The notes: generated by a model not told the origin, from the sequence alone. Shown: positions 28,520 to 37,722, counted from the first letter of the stretch. The stretch is DNA of 64,000 bases from Bosea sp. OAE506 (GCF_040546595.1 NZ_JBEPOB010000001.1:2357001-2421000); one strand, 5' to 3'. Numbers and translations are program-made.

Positions 28520-29314
28520 ATGACCAGGACCCTGCGCCTCGCGCTGACCGCCTCGACCCTTCTCGGCGCGTCGCTCGCCGCCTCGCTCTCCGCCCAGGCC
28601 GCCATGCTCGCCGCGCTCACCGGCGACGACACCCTGACCATGATCGACACCGCCAAGCAGAAGGCCGGCAAGTCGATGAAGGTCTCCGGCATCGTCGGCA
28701 AGATCGCCGGCATCGATGTGCGCCCCGCCGACGGCATGCTCTATGCGCTGTCCACGGACGGCACGATCTACACCGTGGACGCCGCGGGAAAGGCGACGAT
28801 GAAGTCGAAGATGGACACGGTGCTGGCGGCGGGCGCGATGGCGACCGTCGACTTCAACCCGGCCGCCGACCGCCTGCGCGTGATCGGCTCCGACGGCACC
28901 AATATCCGCGTCAATGTCGAGGACGGCAAGACCACCGTCGATGGCAAGCTGAAATTCGCCGAGACCGACATGCACAAGGGCGAGACGCCGATGGTCGTCG
29001 CCGGCGCCTACACCAACTCGGTCAAGGGCACCAAGGAGACGGCGCTCTACGACATCGACGGCAAGATCGGCGCGCTGCTGAAGCAGGCGCCGCCGAATGA
29101 CGGCGTGCTCGGCGCGGTCGGCAAGCTCGGCGCGATGCCGAAGGCGGTCGCCTTCGACATCGAGACCGCGGCGGATGGCAGCAACACCGGCTGGCTGGTC
29201 GCCGACGGCGCCCTGCACAAGGTCGATCTCGCTACCGGCAAGGCCATGATGGTCGGCAAGATTGCCGGGCTGAGCGGCACCGTTCGCGACGTGGCCGCGC
29301 TGCCTGCGATGTGA
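28520..29314 (+). CDS. DUF4394 domain-containing exported protein
   Basis: A 264-aa periplasmic protein with signal peptide MTRTLRLALTASTLLGASLA (AQA cleavage). The mature part has repeated beta-propeller-like strands (MLAALTGDDTLTMIDTAKQK, GIDVRPADGMLYALSTDGTI, TVDFNPAADRLRVIGSDGTN), typical of DUF4394. GGAGG lies 8 bases before the ATG. DUF4394 genes often accompany SigK-like ECF sigma/anti-sigma pairs, as here, so it may be an ECF-regulated envelope protein (inference). A strong intrinsic terminator follows. Molecular function is unknown. Confidence 0.88.
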   Translation: MTRTLRLALTASTLLGASLAASLSAQAAMLAALTGDDTLTMIDTAKQKAGKSMKVSGIVGKIAGIDVRPADGMLYALSTDGTIYTVDAAGKATMKSKMDTVLAAGAMATVDFNPAADRLRVIGSDGTNIRVNVEDGKTTVDGKLKFAETDMHKGETPMVVAGAYTNSVKGTKETALYDIDGKIGALLKQAPPNDGVLGAVGKLGAMPKAVAFDIETAADGSNTGWLVADGALHKVDLATGKAMMVGKIAGLSGTVRDVAALPAM

Positions 29315-29338
29315 AGACGCGCATCCCTGCCTGACAAG

Positions 29339-29373
29339 GCCGCCGCCCCGACCGGGGCGGCGGCTCTTTTTTT
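29339..29373 (+). terminator. intrinsic terminator of the DUF4394 gene
   Basis: A perfect 11-bp GC stem (GCCGCCGCCCC and its complement) with a GACC loop, followed by TCTTTTTTT. It starts 25 bp after the stop codon. It is the clearest Rho-independent terminator in the window. Confidence 0.93.
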
Positions 29374-29509
29374 CAGCATGTCGTCCTGTTTCGGGCGCCC
29401 GCGCACGGACTTGCCGGTGAAGCCTCGCATTTTCCCGGCCGCCTTCCGCTTTTCGCCACGATTGAGGGTCTAGTTTCGGCCGCCAGAGAGACCCGACCGG
29501 AGGCGACGC

Positions 29510-30961
29510 ATGGCGAGCCCGAGCGTGTTGCGCAGCGAGAGCGTGGGGCTGCAGAGGTTCGGGCTGGGCTTCGGCCTCGGCCAGGATGCCGGGATTCGCG
29601 GCACGGCGCGCGAACGCGTGCTGGCGGAGGTCGAGCGGCGCACCCTGCCGCAACCGACGGGGCTGCCCTATTCGGGAGCGGCCGAGATCGGGGCGGCGCT
29701 CTATGCCTTCGAGGATGCCGAGCGGGCGGCGCGGGAGGCGCGCCCTCCCGCCGGCCAGCAGGTCGCGGCCGCTGCGCCAGCCGCTCCTAACAGTCAAAGT
29801 CAGGCCGGCCAGAGCGCGATGGCGCCAACGAAGCCCGCCAACGAGCCGGCGCTGCCCTACCGGACCTATCGTGACGAGGTGGTGGCGCGGGTGCGCCTAG
29901 CGCTCGAGGCCGAGACCGGCTTCGGGGAGCGGCTCGTCCAGTTCTGGTCGAACCATTTCTGCATCGGTGCCACCAAAAGCAACATGACGCGGATCATGGC
30001 CGGCGCCTATGAGCGCGAGGCGATCCGTCCGCATGTGTTCGGCCGCTTCGCGGATATGCTGGTCGCGGCCGAGAGCCACCCGGCCATGCTCGATTTCCTC
30101 GACAACCGGCTCTCGATTGGCCCTGCCTCGGCGGCCGGCAAGCGTCGTGGGCGCGGCCTCAACGAGAACCTCGCCCGCGAGATCCTCGAACTGCACACGC
30201 TCGGGGTCTCCGGTGGCTATGCCCAGGTCGACGTCACCAATCTCGCACGGATCATCACCGGCTGGACGGTGGTCGGCCGCGAGGCGGTGCTGGGCTTTCC
30301 CGGGTCCTTTGCCTTCAATGCGGGGCTGCATGAGCCGGGCGCTCCAGAACTCCTGGGCAAGCCCTATGGCCAGCCCGGCAAGGAGAAGGGGCTGGCGGCG
30401 CTGACCGATCTCGCGCGACATCCCGCCACCGCCGATTTCATCGCGATCAAGCTCGTCCGGCATTTCGTCGCGGACGAGCCGCCGCCGGCGCTGGTGCGCG
30501 ACCTCTCGGCCGTGTTCAGGAAGACCGAAGGCGATCTCGCCGCGGTGTCGCGGGCGCTGGTCGAGTCGGATGCGGCCTGGGGTGCCGAGCCGACCAAGAT
30601 CCGCTCGCCGCAGGAGTTCCTGCTGGCGGCGTTCCGCGCTCTCGGACGCAAGGCCGAGTTCGGTCCGATCGTTGGTCCGCTGAATGCGATGGGCCAGCCC
30701 TTCTGGCAGCCATCGGGCCCCAATGGCTATCCCGACAGCAACGAGGCCTGGGCCTCACCGGAGGGCATCAAGACGCGCATCGATGTGGCAGCCGGGTGGG
30801 GACGGCAGGCCGCCGGCAGCGTGCCCGATCCCCGCGCCCTGACGGACGACATCCTCGGGCCGCTGCTCTCGGCCGAGACGCGTCAGGCGGTGGCGCGCGC
30901 CGACAGCAAGCCGCAGGCTCTGGCGCTGCTGCTGCTGTCGCCCGAATTCCAGCGGAGGTGA
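29510..30961 (+). CDS. DUF1800 domain-containing protein
   Basis: A 483-aa protein with the DUF1800 signature: ETGFGERLVQFWSNHFCIG (about 130-150), the helical region MLDFLDNRLSIGPASA, then GLNENLAREILELHTLGVSG and a C-terminal IRSPQEFLLAAFRALGRK. A Pro/Ala/Gln-rich insertion lies at about residues 79-112. No clear signal peptide is seen. GGAGG precedes the ATG at 29510. Its stop overlaps the ribosome site of the DUF1501 gene, so the two are an operon. The pair is widespread, but its function is not established; no catalytic residues can be named. Confidence 0.9.
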   Translation: MASPSVLRSESVGLQRFGLGFGLGQDAGIRGTARERVLAEVERRTLPQPTGLPYSGAAEIGAALYAFEDAERAAREARPPAGQQVAAAAPAAPNSQSQAGQSAMAPTKPANEPALPYRTYRDEVVARVRLALEAETGFGERLVQFWSNHFCIGATKSNMTRIMAGAYEREAIRPHVFGRFADMLVAAESHPAMLDFLDNRLSIGPASAAGKRRGRGLNENLAREILELHTLGVSGGYAQVDVTNLARIITGWTVVGREAVLGFPGSFAFNAGLHEPGAPELLGKPYGQPGKEKGLAALTDLARHPATADFIAIKLVRHFVADEPPPALVRDLSAVFRKTEGDLAAVSRALVESDAAWGAEPTKIRSPQEFLLAAFRALGRKAEFGPIVGPLNAMGQPFWQPSGPNGYPDSNEAWASPEGIKTRIDVAAGWGRQAAGSVPDPRALTDDILGPLLSAETRQAVARADSKPQALALLLLSPEFQRR

Positions 30962-30966
30962 GTCCG

Positions 30967-32214
30967 ATGCGCGATGACGACGACGATTGCGAGCGGATGA
31001 CGCCGTCCCGGCGCGCTGTGCTGGGTGCGGCGGGAGCGCTGTTCGCCTGGTCCTTCGTGCCGAAATTCGCCTATGCGGCGGCCGGTGCCCGCGATCCGCG
31101 CTTCCTGCTGGTGGTGCTGCGCGGCGCGCTCGACGGGCTCTCGGCCGTGCCGCCGCTCGGCGACCCCGATTATGCGGGTCTGCGCGAGGGCATCGCGTTG
31201 ACGAAGGAGGGTCCTGACGCGGCCCTGCCGCTCGACGGATTCTTCTATCTGCACCCCGCCATGCCAAATCTGGCGCGGCTCTACGGCGCGGGTCAGGTCT
31301 CGGTCATCCATGCGGCCGCTACCGGCTATCGCGAGCGCTCGCATTTCGACGGGCAGGATGTGCTGGAGAGCGGGCAGGGCGGCCCGGGCAAGACCGACAG
31401 CGGCTGGCTCAACCGGCTGATCGCCCATCTGCCGGCCGGGGAGGGCATCTCGCGCAAGGGCGTGCTCGGCGTCGGCGTGGTGCCGCCGCTGGTGGTGCGC
31501 GGCGAGGCGCCGGTGCTGGGCTGGGCGCCGCCGCGCATGGCGCGCGCTGGCTCCGATCTGATCCAGCGGCTGGAGGATCTCTACGGGCAGCGTGATCCGG
31601 GGCTCGCCCGTGCGCTCGCCCAGGCGAAGCTGACCGAGGAGATCGCCCGGCGCCAGGGCATGAGCGGCGAGGCGAGGGGCGGCGGAGGGCCCGACGGCAC
31701 TGAGGGCATGAAGCGCATCGCCGAGGGGGCTGCGGCGCTGGTCGGCGCCGATGACGGGCCGCGCATCGCCGCGCTGGCTTTCGAGGGCTGGGATACGCAT
31801 GCCAATGAGGGCGGCGCCAAGGGCCGGCTGGCGCAGCTGCTGGGCGGGCTCGACGGCGCGCTGGCGACCTTCGAGCAGGGCCTGAAGCCGGTCTGGAAGG
31901 ACACGGTCGTGATGGTGGTGACGGAGTTCGGCCGCACCGCGAAGGTCAACGGAACGGTTGGCACCGATCACGGCACCGGCACGGTCGCCTTCCTCGTCGG
32001 CGGCGCGGTCAAGGGCGGGCGGATGATCGTCGACTGGCCGGGCCTGAAGCTGGAGCAGCTCCACGAGAAGCGCGACCTCAAGCCAACGACCGACATCCGC
32101 GGTGTCGCGAAGGGCGTGGTGGCGGATCTGTTCGGGATTTCCGGGCCGGTGCTGGCGGAGAAGGTGTTTCCCGGCAGCGGAGGCATTGTGCCGATGGCGG
32201 GGCTGGTGGGGTAG
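30967..32214 (+). CDS. DUF1501 domain-containing Tat-exported protein
   Basis: A 415-aa protein with a twin-arginine leader (TPSRRAVLGAAGALFAWSF, cleavage near YAAA). The sulfatase-like DUF1501 fold follows: RDPRFLLVVLRGALDGLSAV, HAAATGYRERSHFDGQDVLE, LAFEGWDTHANEGG, and VVMVVTEFGRTAKVNGTVGT then DHGTGTVAFLVGG. The Asp/His residues in these blocks resemble metal-site positions of alkaline-phosphatase-superfamily proteins. GGAGGTGA lies 5 bases before the ATG and contains the stop of the DUF1800 gene. It probably acts folded in the periplasm; the substrate is unknown. Confidence 0.9.
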   Translation: MRDDDDDCERMTPSRRAVLGAAGALFAWSFVPKFAYAAAGARDPRFLLVVLRGALDGLSAVPPLGDPDYAGLREGIALTKEGPDAALPLDGFFYLHPAMPNLARLYGAGQVSVIHAAATGYRERSHFDGQDVLESGQGGPGKTDSGWLNRLIAHLPAGEGISRKGVLGVGVVPPLVVRGEAPVLGWAPPRMARAGSDLIQRLEDLYGQRDPGLARALAQAKLTEEIARRQGMSGEARGGGGPDGTEGMKRIAEGAAALVGADDGPRIAALAFEGWDTHANEGGAKGRLAQLLGGLDGALATFEQGLKPVWKDTVVMVVTEFGRTAKVNGTVGTDHGTGTVAFLVGGAVKGGRMIVDWPGLKLEQLHEKRDLKPTTDIRGVAKGVVADLFGISGPVLAEKVFPGSGGIVPMAGLVG

Positions 32215-32218
32215 GGCC

Positions 32219-32297
32219 CGTCAGGCTCGGGCAAAGATCCGAGCATCCCCTGCACGAGATTCTCGGGTCGCGGCGTCGCCGCGCCCGAGAATGACGA
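32219..32297. repeat. intergenic palindromic repeat, copy 4 (diverged)
   Basis: Contains GTCAGGCTCGGGC at the left, GATTCTCGGGTCGCGGCG centrally and CGCCCGAGAATGAC at the right. It is a more diverged member of the family, with the order of the two halves reversed. It lies between the convergent DUF1501 and leuD genes. Confidence 0.65.
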
Positions 32298-32303
32298 AGC
32301 GCC

Positions 32304-32906
32304 TCAAGCCCAGGCGCGTGCCTTCAGCTTCTCCTCGAAGGCCTCGATCTTCGGCGCCTTCTCCATGGTCAGGCCGATATCGTCGAGGCCGTTCATCAGG
32401 CAGTGCTTGCGGAACGGGTCGATGTCGAAGCTGACCGTGCCGCCATCGGGGCCGGTGATCTGCTGCTTCTCGAGATCGACCGTCAGCGTCGCGTTGGAGC
32501 CGCGATCGGCGTCGTCGAACAGCTTCTCGAGGTCCTCAGGGCTGACCACGATCGGCAGGATGCCGTTCTTGAAGCAGTTGTTGTAGAAAATGTCGGCGAA
32601 GGACGTGGAAATCACGCAGCGGATGCCGAAGTCGAGCAGAGCCCAGGGGGCGTGCTCACGCGAGGAGCCGCAGCCGAAATTGTCGCCGGCGACCAGAATC
32701 TCCGACTTGCGATAGGCCGGCTGGTTCAGCACGAAGTCGGGGTTCTCCGAGCCGTCCTCCTTGTAGCGCATCTCCGAGAACAGCGCGGTGCCCAGGCCCG
32801 TGCGCTTGATCGTCTTCAGATACTGCTTGGGGATGATCATGTCGGTGTCGACATTGATCACCTTCAGCGGCGCGGGGGTCGAGGTCAGGGTGGTGAAGGG
32901 CTGCAT
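32304..32906 (-). CDS. leuD: 3-isopropylmalate dehydratase small subunit
   Basis: A 200-aa protein of normal LeuD length. It has the N-terminal [17 protein letters not shown] and the swivel-domain signature [20 protein letters not shown], then [10 protein letters not shown]. With LeuC it isomerises 2-isopropylmalate to 3-isopropylmalate in leucine synthesis. The gene lies at the end of a minus-strand run leuC, small membrane protein, metallopeptidase, LysE, leuD, with a 59-bp gap from the LysE gene. The two subunit genes are thus separated by about 1.4 kb. Confidence 0.97.
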   Translation of the reverse strand: MQPFTTLTSTPAPLKVINVDTDMIIPKQYLKTIKRTGLGTALFSEMRYKEDGSENPDFVLNQPAYRKSEILVAGDNFGCGSSREHAPWALLDFGIRCVISTSFADIFYNNCFKNGILPIVVSPEDLEKLFDDADRGSNATLTVDLEKQQITGPDGGTVSFDIDPFRKHCLMNGLDDIGLTMEKAPKIEAFEEKLKARAWA

Positions 32907-32965
32907 GGCGAGAACTCCGATCGGACTTCGTAGCTAGGATAGGGTGGCGCGGGCGACAACAGGCT

Positions 32966-33598
32966 TCACAGCGACGACGTGAGCAGCTTGAAGCTGGCGA
33001 AGGCGAAGAAGGCGGCGATGCAGGCCTCGGCCTTGCGGCGGACGCGGCGATAGCCGGCGATCATCGAGCTGGTCGAGAACAGGACCGCGTAGAACTGGTT
33101 GATCGCCAGGGAGATCAGCATGCAGCCGGTGATGATGGCATAGAGCACCACCTGCGGCGTGTCCGGCCGCAGACCGAGCGCGATGATCGCCGTCCAGCTC
33201 AGGATCGCCTTCGGGTTGGTCAGATGCATGAGATAGCCGCGCAGGAAGGCGCGGCGACCGGAGACGGCGGCCTTCGGCGGCGGCATCTCGACCCGCATCG
33301 CCGAGCGCGCCGAGCGCCAGGCCAGAAACAGCAGATAGAGCCCGCCGACGATCTTGACGGCGTAGAGCGCTTCGGGATGCGCCACGATCAGCCCGGTGAC
33401 GCCGATGGCGGCGAGAATGCCCCAGGTCAGCGAGCCGGCGGTGACGCCAAGCCCCAGCACCATGCCGGCGCGGCGGCCGCGTTCCATCGCGGTGGCCATC
33501 ACGACGAGGTTGCTCGGGCCGGGGCTCGCGACCGCCACGATGAAGGCTGAATAAACCAGCGCGAGATGGGGCAGATGGCGGATCAGTTCGTCGAGCAT
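32966..33598 (-). CDS. LysE/RhtB family amino-acid exporter
   Basis: A 210-aa membrane protein with six hydrophobic segments. The signature VASPGPSNLVVMATAMERGR lies after the first helix. HLTNPKAILSWTAIIALGL is the conserved NPK motif of helix 4-5. The family exports amino acids. The ATG at 33598 gives the normal N-terminus; the metallopeptidase stop is only 4 bp upstream. Its position between leuC and leuD makes a branched-chain amino acid or related substrate possible, but the sequence does not show it. Confidence 0.9.
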   Translation of the reverse strand: MLDELIRHLPHLALVYSAFIVAVASPGPSNLVVMATAMERGRRAGMVLGLGVTAGSLTWGILAAIGVTGLIVAHPEALYAVKIVGGLYLLFLAWRSARSAMRVEMPPPKAAVSGRRAFLRGYLMHLTNPKAILSWTAIIALGLRPDTPQVVLYAIITGCMLISLAINQFYAVLFSTSSMIAGYRRVRRKAEACIAAFFAFASFKLLTSSL

Positions 33599-33602
33599 CG
33601 TC

Positions 33603-34058
33603 TTATCGATCCGCCGCCTGTTCGATGGCTTCGAGATCCTCGTCCGAGAAGCCGAAATGGTGGCCGATCTCGTGGACCAGCACATGGGTGACGATGTGGC
33701 CCAGGCTCTCGTCATGCTCGGCCCGGTAGTCGAGGATCGGCCGGCGGTAGAGATGGATCGTGTTGGGCAGCTGGCCGGTCTGCGGGCCATAGCCCTGCTG
33801 CGGCAGGCCAATGCCGGTGAAGAGCCCGAGGATGTCGAAGGGGCTTTCCGCCTCGAGTTCCTTGCAGACGTCGTCCTCGGGAAACTCGGTGACGTTGAAG
33901 ATCACGTCGCTGCAGAGTGCGCGAAACTCGTCGGGCAGCCGATCGAAGGCAGCCTGAGCCATGACCTCGAAGGCCTCGATCGAAGGCGCGCGGGCGCCGT
34001 CCCAGTCGATGTCCGGCGCAGCCTCGGCCGCGGCACGCGTGTCGGGGACGCTACCCAT
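33603..34058 (-). CDS. zincin-like metallopeptidase family protein
   Basis: A 151-aa protein of the small zincin family (DUF1025 type). FDRLPDEFRALCSDVIFNV is the N-terminal helix. GLFTGIGLPQQ and LPNTIHLYRRPILDY follow, then the zinc motif VLVHEIGHHFGFSDEDLEAI (HExxH plus downstream acidic residues). Substrates of this family are unknown. The ATG at 34058 shares one base with the stop of the upstream gene (TGATG), which decides it over a longer form starting at 34088. Next gene is 4 bp away, so the unit is tightly packed. Confidence 0.9.
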   Translation of the reverse strand: MGSVPDTRAAAEAAPDIDWDGARAPSIEAFEVMAQAAFDRLPDEFRALCSDVIFNVTEFPEDDVCKELEAESPFDILGLFTGIGLPQQGYGPQTGQLPNTIHLYRRPILDYRAEHDESLGHIVTHVLVHEIGHHFGFSDEDLEAIEQAADR

Positions 34059-34303
34059 CACCAGACCTTCAGCTGATGGCCGAGCCACCAGGCGAGCACG
34101 ACGACGCCGAGGAGCGAGAGCGAACGCCCGATGCGCCGGCCCCAGAGCTCGATCCTGTCGCCTTCGGGGGCATCCTTCGCGCCGAAATGATCCGCCGCCC
34201 GGCCCATGGAGGAGCCGAGCAGGCTTTCGCTGTCGCGCTTGACGCGGTCGAGCGCGGCTTGCGCCTCGGCGGCGCGGGCGGATTCGCGGGGGTCGTTCGA
34301 CAT
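34058..34303 (-). CDS. small conserved membrane protein, unknown function
   Basis: An 81-aa protein. Residues 1-55 are charged and helical (ESARAAEAQAALDRVKRDSE, SMGRAADHF). One C-terminal helix follows (SLSLLGVVVLAWWLGHQLKV), so it is probably anchored with the N-terminus in the cytoplasm. It is coupled to the metallopeptidase gene by TGATG, and its ATG lies 25 bp after the leuC stop. I do not recognise a named family. Confidence 0.78.
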   Translation of the reverse strand: MSNDPRESARAAEAQAALDRVKRDSESLLGSSMGRAADHFGAKDAPEGDRIELWGRRIGRSLSLLGVVVLAWWLGHQLKVW

Positions 34304-34328
34304 GGCGCTTTCTCCCCGCGATACCCGA

Positions 34329-35747
34329 TCAGCCGAGCTGCCTCACATCGACGAAGCGGCCGACCAGCGCGGCGGCCGCCGCCATCTGCGGCGAGACGAG
34401 ATGGGTGCGGCCCTTGAAGCCCTGGCGGCCCTCGAAATTGCGGTTCGAGGTCGAGGCGGCGCGCTGGCCCGGCTTGAGCTGGTCGGGGTTCATGCCCAGG
34501 CACATCGAGCAGCCCGGCTCGCGCCATTCGAAGCCGGCGGCGAGGAAGATCTTGTCCAGCCCCTCCGATTCGGCCTGCTGCTTCACGAGCCCCGAACCCG
34601 GCACGATCATCGCGTAGTCGAGCGAGCCGGCGATCTTCTTGCCCTCGACGATCTTGGCGACCGCGCGCAGATCCTCGATGCGGCCATTGGTGCAGGAGCC
34701 GATCCAGATCACGTCGAGCGGGATCTCGGTCATCTTCGTGCCGGGGGTGAGGCCCATATAGTCGAGCGCGCGCTGCTTGGAAGAACGCTTGGTTTCGTCC
34801 TCGATCAGCGCGGGGTCGGGCACGGCGCCCGCGACCGAGACGACGTCCTCGGGGCTTGTGCCCCAGGAGACGATCGGCGGCAGGTTGTTGGCGTCGAGCC
34901 TGACGATCCGGTCGAAATGGGCGCCCTCGTCGGTGTAGAGCGTCTCCCAGTAGCGCAGGGCCTCGTCCCAGGCGGCACCCTGCGGCGCCTTGGGCCGGCC
35001 CTTCAGATAGGCATAGGCCTTCTCGTCGGGGGCGACCATGCCGGCGCGGGCACCGCCCTCGATCGACATGTTGCAGACCGTCATGCGGCCTTCCATCGAG
35101 AGCGCGCGGATGGCCTCGCCGGCATATTCGATGACCGAGCCGGTGCCGCCGGCCGTGCCGATCTCGCCGATGATGGCGAGCGTGATGTCCTTGGCGGTGA
35201 CGCCCTTGGCGACCGTGCCGTCCACCTGGACGAGCATGTTCTTCGCCTTCTTCTGGATCAGCGTCTGGGTCGCCAGCACATGCTCGACCTCAGAGGTGCC
35301 GATGCCATGGGCGAGGGCTCCGAAGGCGCCATGCGTCGAGGTGTGGCTGTCGCCGCAGACGATGGTGGTGCCGGGCAGGGTGAAGCCCTGCTCGGGGCCG
35401 ACGATGTGGACGATGCCCTGGCGGATGTCGCGCTCGTTGAAGTACTCGACGCCGAAATCCTTGGCGTTCCTGGCGAGCGCCTCGACCTGGATGCGGCTCT
35501 CCTCCTCCGCGATGCCCTTCGAGCGATCGGTGGTGGGGATGTTGTGGTCGACGACGGCCAGCGTCTTCTCCGGCGAGCGGACCTTGCGGCCGGTCATGCG
35601 CAGCCCCTCGAAGGCCTGCGGGCTGGTGACCTCATGGACGAGGTGGCGGTCGATATAGAGCAGGCAGGTGCCATCCTCCTGCCGGTCGACGATGTGGTCG
35701 TCGAAGATCTTGTCGTAGAGCGTGCGGGGAGCGGAAGTCGCGGTCAT
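34329..35747 (-). CDS. leuC: 3-isopropylmalate dehydratase large subunit
   Basis: A 472-aa aconitase-superfamily protein of standard length. The N-terminus is [20 protein letters not shown], with [20 protein letters not shown] in the active site. The [4Fe-4S] ligands are in WIGSCTNGR and the paired cysteines of [13 protein letters not shown]. The ATG at 35747 is chosen; an in-frame extension upstream is long and arginine/proline-rich without similarity. It leads the minus-strand run that ends with leuD. A separate terminator after rplS and a 482-bp gap suggest that leuC has its own promoter. Confidence 0.97.
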   Translation of the reverse strand: MTATSAPRTLYDKIFDDHIVDRQEDGTCLLYIDRHLVHEVTSPQAFEGLRMTGRKVRSPEKTLAVVDHNIPTTDRSKGIAEEESRIQVEALARNAKDFGVEYFNERDIRQGIVHIVGPEQGFTLPGTTIVCGDSHTSTHGAFGALAHGIGTSEVEHVLATQTLIQKKAKNMLVQVDGTVAKGVTAKDITLAIIGEIGTAGGTGSVIEYAGEAIRALSMEGRMTVCNMSIEGGARAGMVAPDEKAYAYLKGRPKAPQGAAWDEALRYWETLYTDEGAHFDRIVRLDANNLPPIVSWGTSPEDVVSVAGAVPDPALIEDETKRSSKQRALDYMGLTPGTKMTEIPLDVIWIGSCTNGRIEDLRAVAKIVEGKKIAGSLDYAMIVPGSGLVKQQAESEGLDKIFLAAGFEWREPGCSMCLGMNPDQLKPGQRAASTSNRNFEGRQGFKGRTHLVSPQMAAAAALVGRFVDVRQLG

Positions 35748-35854
35748 GGCGCTCGAGCCTCGGGTCGGGAACTGCGGTGGGAAACTGGAAAGGGCCGGCT
35801 CTGCGAACCGGCCTGCACGACGCATTCGCCTGTCGCCCGCGCGCGGCGCGGGTC

Positions 35855-36031
35855 TCAGGCGCGGGTAAGGCCCGCGGCGATCGAGGCGGTGAAGCGGCCG
35901 AAGAAGCGCCAGGGCAGGCGGGCATGGTCGTGCAGCGCCGCGAACCCTTGCGTCGTGGGCATGCGGCGCAGGTTCGCCTCGCGGCGAACCACGCAAAGCC
36001 GGCCATGCTCGCTCGCGGGGCGCTTCGTCAT
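35855..36031 (-). CDS. possible small ORF, 58 aa
   Basis: An ATG-to-TGA frame encoding [20 protein letters not shown] and ending with a compact block [17 protein letters not shown]. It lies alone in the 482-bp gap between leuC and rplS. The composition looks protein-like, but there is no ribosome site and no recognised family. The rest of this gap holds only the rplS terminator and, presumably, the leuC promoter. Confidence 0.3.
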   Translation of the reverse strand: MTKRPASEHGRLCVVRREANLRRMPTTQGFAALHDHARLPWRFFGRFTASIAAGLTRA

Positions 36032-36160
36032 GGCGCGGTTCTAACAGTTCCAGACTGGGCCGGCAATGCGAGGCGGGCACATGCCAGGCCGAGCATGGCG
36101 CTGCCGGCGCGGGGCGGGGTCGAGCCGCTGCGCCCGCCAAGGGAACGGCCCGCCGCAAAC

Positions 36161-36188
36161 GAAAAACGCGGCCCCGAGGGACCGCGTT
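36161..36188 (-). terminator. intrinsic terminator of rplS
   Basis: On the minus strand: stem AACGCGG/CCGCGTT extended by a G-T pair and two G-C pairs, CTCG loop, then a TTTTT run. It lies about 42 bp downstream of the rplS stop. Confidence 0.88.
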
Positions 36189-36229
36189 CGATGTCGTATC
36201 GCTGACGCGAAATTGGACTTGGCGTGATC

Positions 36230-36622
36230 TTACTTGGCGTCTGCCTTGGCGCCCTTGGCGGGGCGGGCCTCGACGCGCTCGGCGATGCGGGCCGACTTGC
36301 CGCGGCGATCGCGCAGGTAATAGAGCTTGGCGCGACGCACCTTGCCCTTGCGGACGACCTTGATCGAATCGAGGTTCGGCGAAAACAGCGGGAAGACGCG
36401 CTCGACGCCCTCACCATAGGAAATCTTGCGGACGGTGAAGCTCTGGTTCAGGCCACCGCCGTTGCGAGCGATGCAGACGCCCTCATAGGCCTGGACGCGG
36501 CTGCGCTCGCCTTCCTTGACCTTCACGTTGACCTGCACGGTGTCGCCGGGCTGGAAGTGCGGGATCTCGCGGCCTTCGCTGAGCTTGGCGACCTGTTCCT
36601 GGTCGAGCTGTTCGATGATGTT
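36230..36622 (-). CDS. rplS: 50S ribosomal protein L19
   Basis: A 130-aa protein with the L19 hallmarks: [60 protein letters not shown], then [20 protein letters not shown] and [17 protein letters not shown] basic Ala/Lys tail ends the chain. I chose GTG at 36622 because it starts the conserved (M)NIIEQLD and has GGAGA a few bases upstream; an in-frame TTG five codons earlier is less likely. In most bacteria rplS follows trmD. Here it is monocistronic, inverted and about 16 kb away, with its own terminator. Confidence 0.97.
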   Translation of the reverse strand, partial: NIIEQLDQEQVAKLSEGREIPHFQPGDTVQVNVKVKEGERSRVQAYEGVCIARNGGGLNQSFTVRKISYGEGVERVFPLFSPNLDSIKVVRKGKVRRAKLYYLRDRRGKSARIAERVEARPAKGAKADAK

Positions 36623-36831
36623 CACGGGTCTCTCCAATTGCCGTTGTCGCGCTTGGCTGCGCGGGCGTTCGGCACGCTGTTTTCAGTTGAGTGCGCGGGC
36701 CATACAGGAGAAGGCGCGGCTTGTCGAGCCGGTGTCGGCGCCAGACGCGATGCGCCCGCGGGCTTGGTCGCCGCGGTGCCCGCGTGCAAAGGCTGGCGCA
36801 ACGACAAGGACAGCCCAAGGGTCGGAACACC

Positions 36832-37620
36832 ATGCCTCAGAACACCAGCAAAGTCGCCCTCGTCACCGGCGCCGCGCGCGGCATCGGCCTCGCCACTGCG
36901 AAGCGCTTTCTGGAGGAGGGCTGGGCAGTCGCGCTGCTCGACATCGAGGGCGATCTGCTGGCGCAGGCCGCCGCCGCGCTCGGCCGGCCGGAAGAGACGC
37001 TGGCGCTGCCCTGCGACGTCTCCGATCCCGATGCGGTGGAGGCGGCCTTCGCGGCGCTGACCGCCCGCTTCGGGCGGCTCGACGCGCTGGTCAACAATGC
37101 CGGCACGGCCGTGTTCAAGCCGCTGCTGGAGACGACGCTCGCCGAGTGGAACCGCGTCATGGCGGTCAACCTCACCGGCCCCTTCCTGATGACGCAGCTC
37201 GCCGCCCCGCTGATGGCCGAGACCGGCGGCGGCGCGATCGTCAACATCACCTCGATCTCGGGGCTGCGCGCCTCGACGCTGCGCGTTGCCTACGGCACGT
37301 CGAAGGCGGCGCTCGCCCATCTCACCAAGCAGCAGGCGGCCGAGCTCGCCTCGCTCGGCATCCGGGTCAACGCGGTCGCGCCCGGCCCGGTCGACACGGC
37401 GATGGCCAAGGCGGTGCACTCGGCCGAGATCCGCGCCGATTATCGCGACGCGATTCCGCTCGCCCGCTACGGGCTCGAGGAGGAGCTGGCGGCTTCGATC
37501 TTCTTCCTGTGCAGCGACCAGGCGAGCTATGTCACCGGCCAGACGCTGGCGGTGGATGGCGGGTTCGACGCGGTTGGAATCGGGCTCGCCACGCTCCGCG
37601 GCGAGCGCCGCAACCGCTGA
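36832..37620 (+). CDS. short-chain dehydrogenase/reductase family oxidoreductase
   Basis: A 262-aa classical SDR. Cofactor loop TGAARGIGLATAKRF is near residue 12. NNAG, then NITSISGLRASTLRVAYGTS with the active-site Tyr and Lys follow. The C-terminus ends SYVTGQTLAVDGGFDAVGIG, typical of the FabG/glucose dehydrogenase type. LLDIEGDLLAQA contains an Asp after the second strand, which usually favours NAD. The substrate is unknown. It is divergent from rplS and precedes an SUMF1-like gene by 102 bp. Confidence 0.88.
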   Translation: MPQNTSKVALVTGAARGIGLATAKRFLEEGWAVALLDIEGDLLAQAAAALGRPEETLALPCDVSDPDAVEAAFAALTARFGRLDALVNNAGTAVFKPLLETTLAEWNRVMAVNLTGPFLMTQLAAPLMAETGGGAIVNITSISGLRASTLRVAYGTSKAALAHLTKQQAAELASLGIRVNAVAPGPVDTAMAKAVHSAEIRADYRDAIPLARYGLEEELAASIFFLCSDQASYVTGQTLAVDGGFDAVGIGLATLRGERRNR

Positions 37621-37722
37621 GCGTCCAGCACTCCTTCGCATCCGTGTGGGTGCGGCGATGCGCGGCTTGCGGAGTACGCGCCCGCTTGCATCATCGCGCT
37701 CCGCGACAGGAGGGGATGCGGG

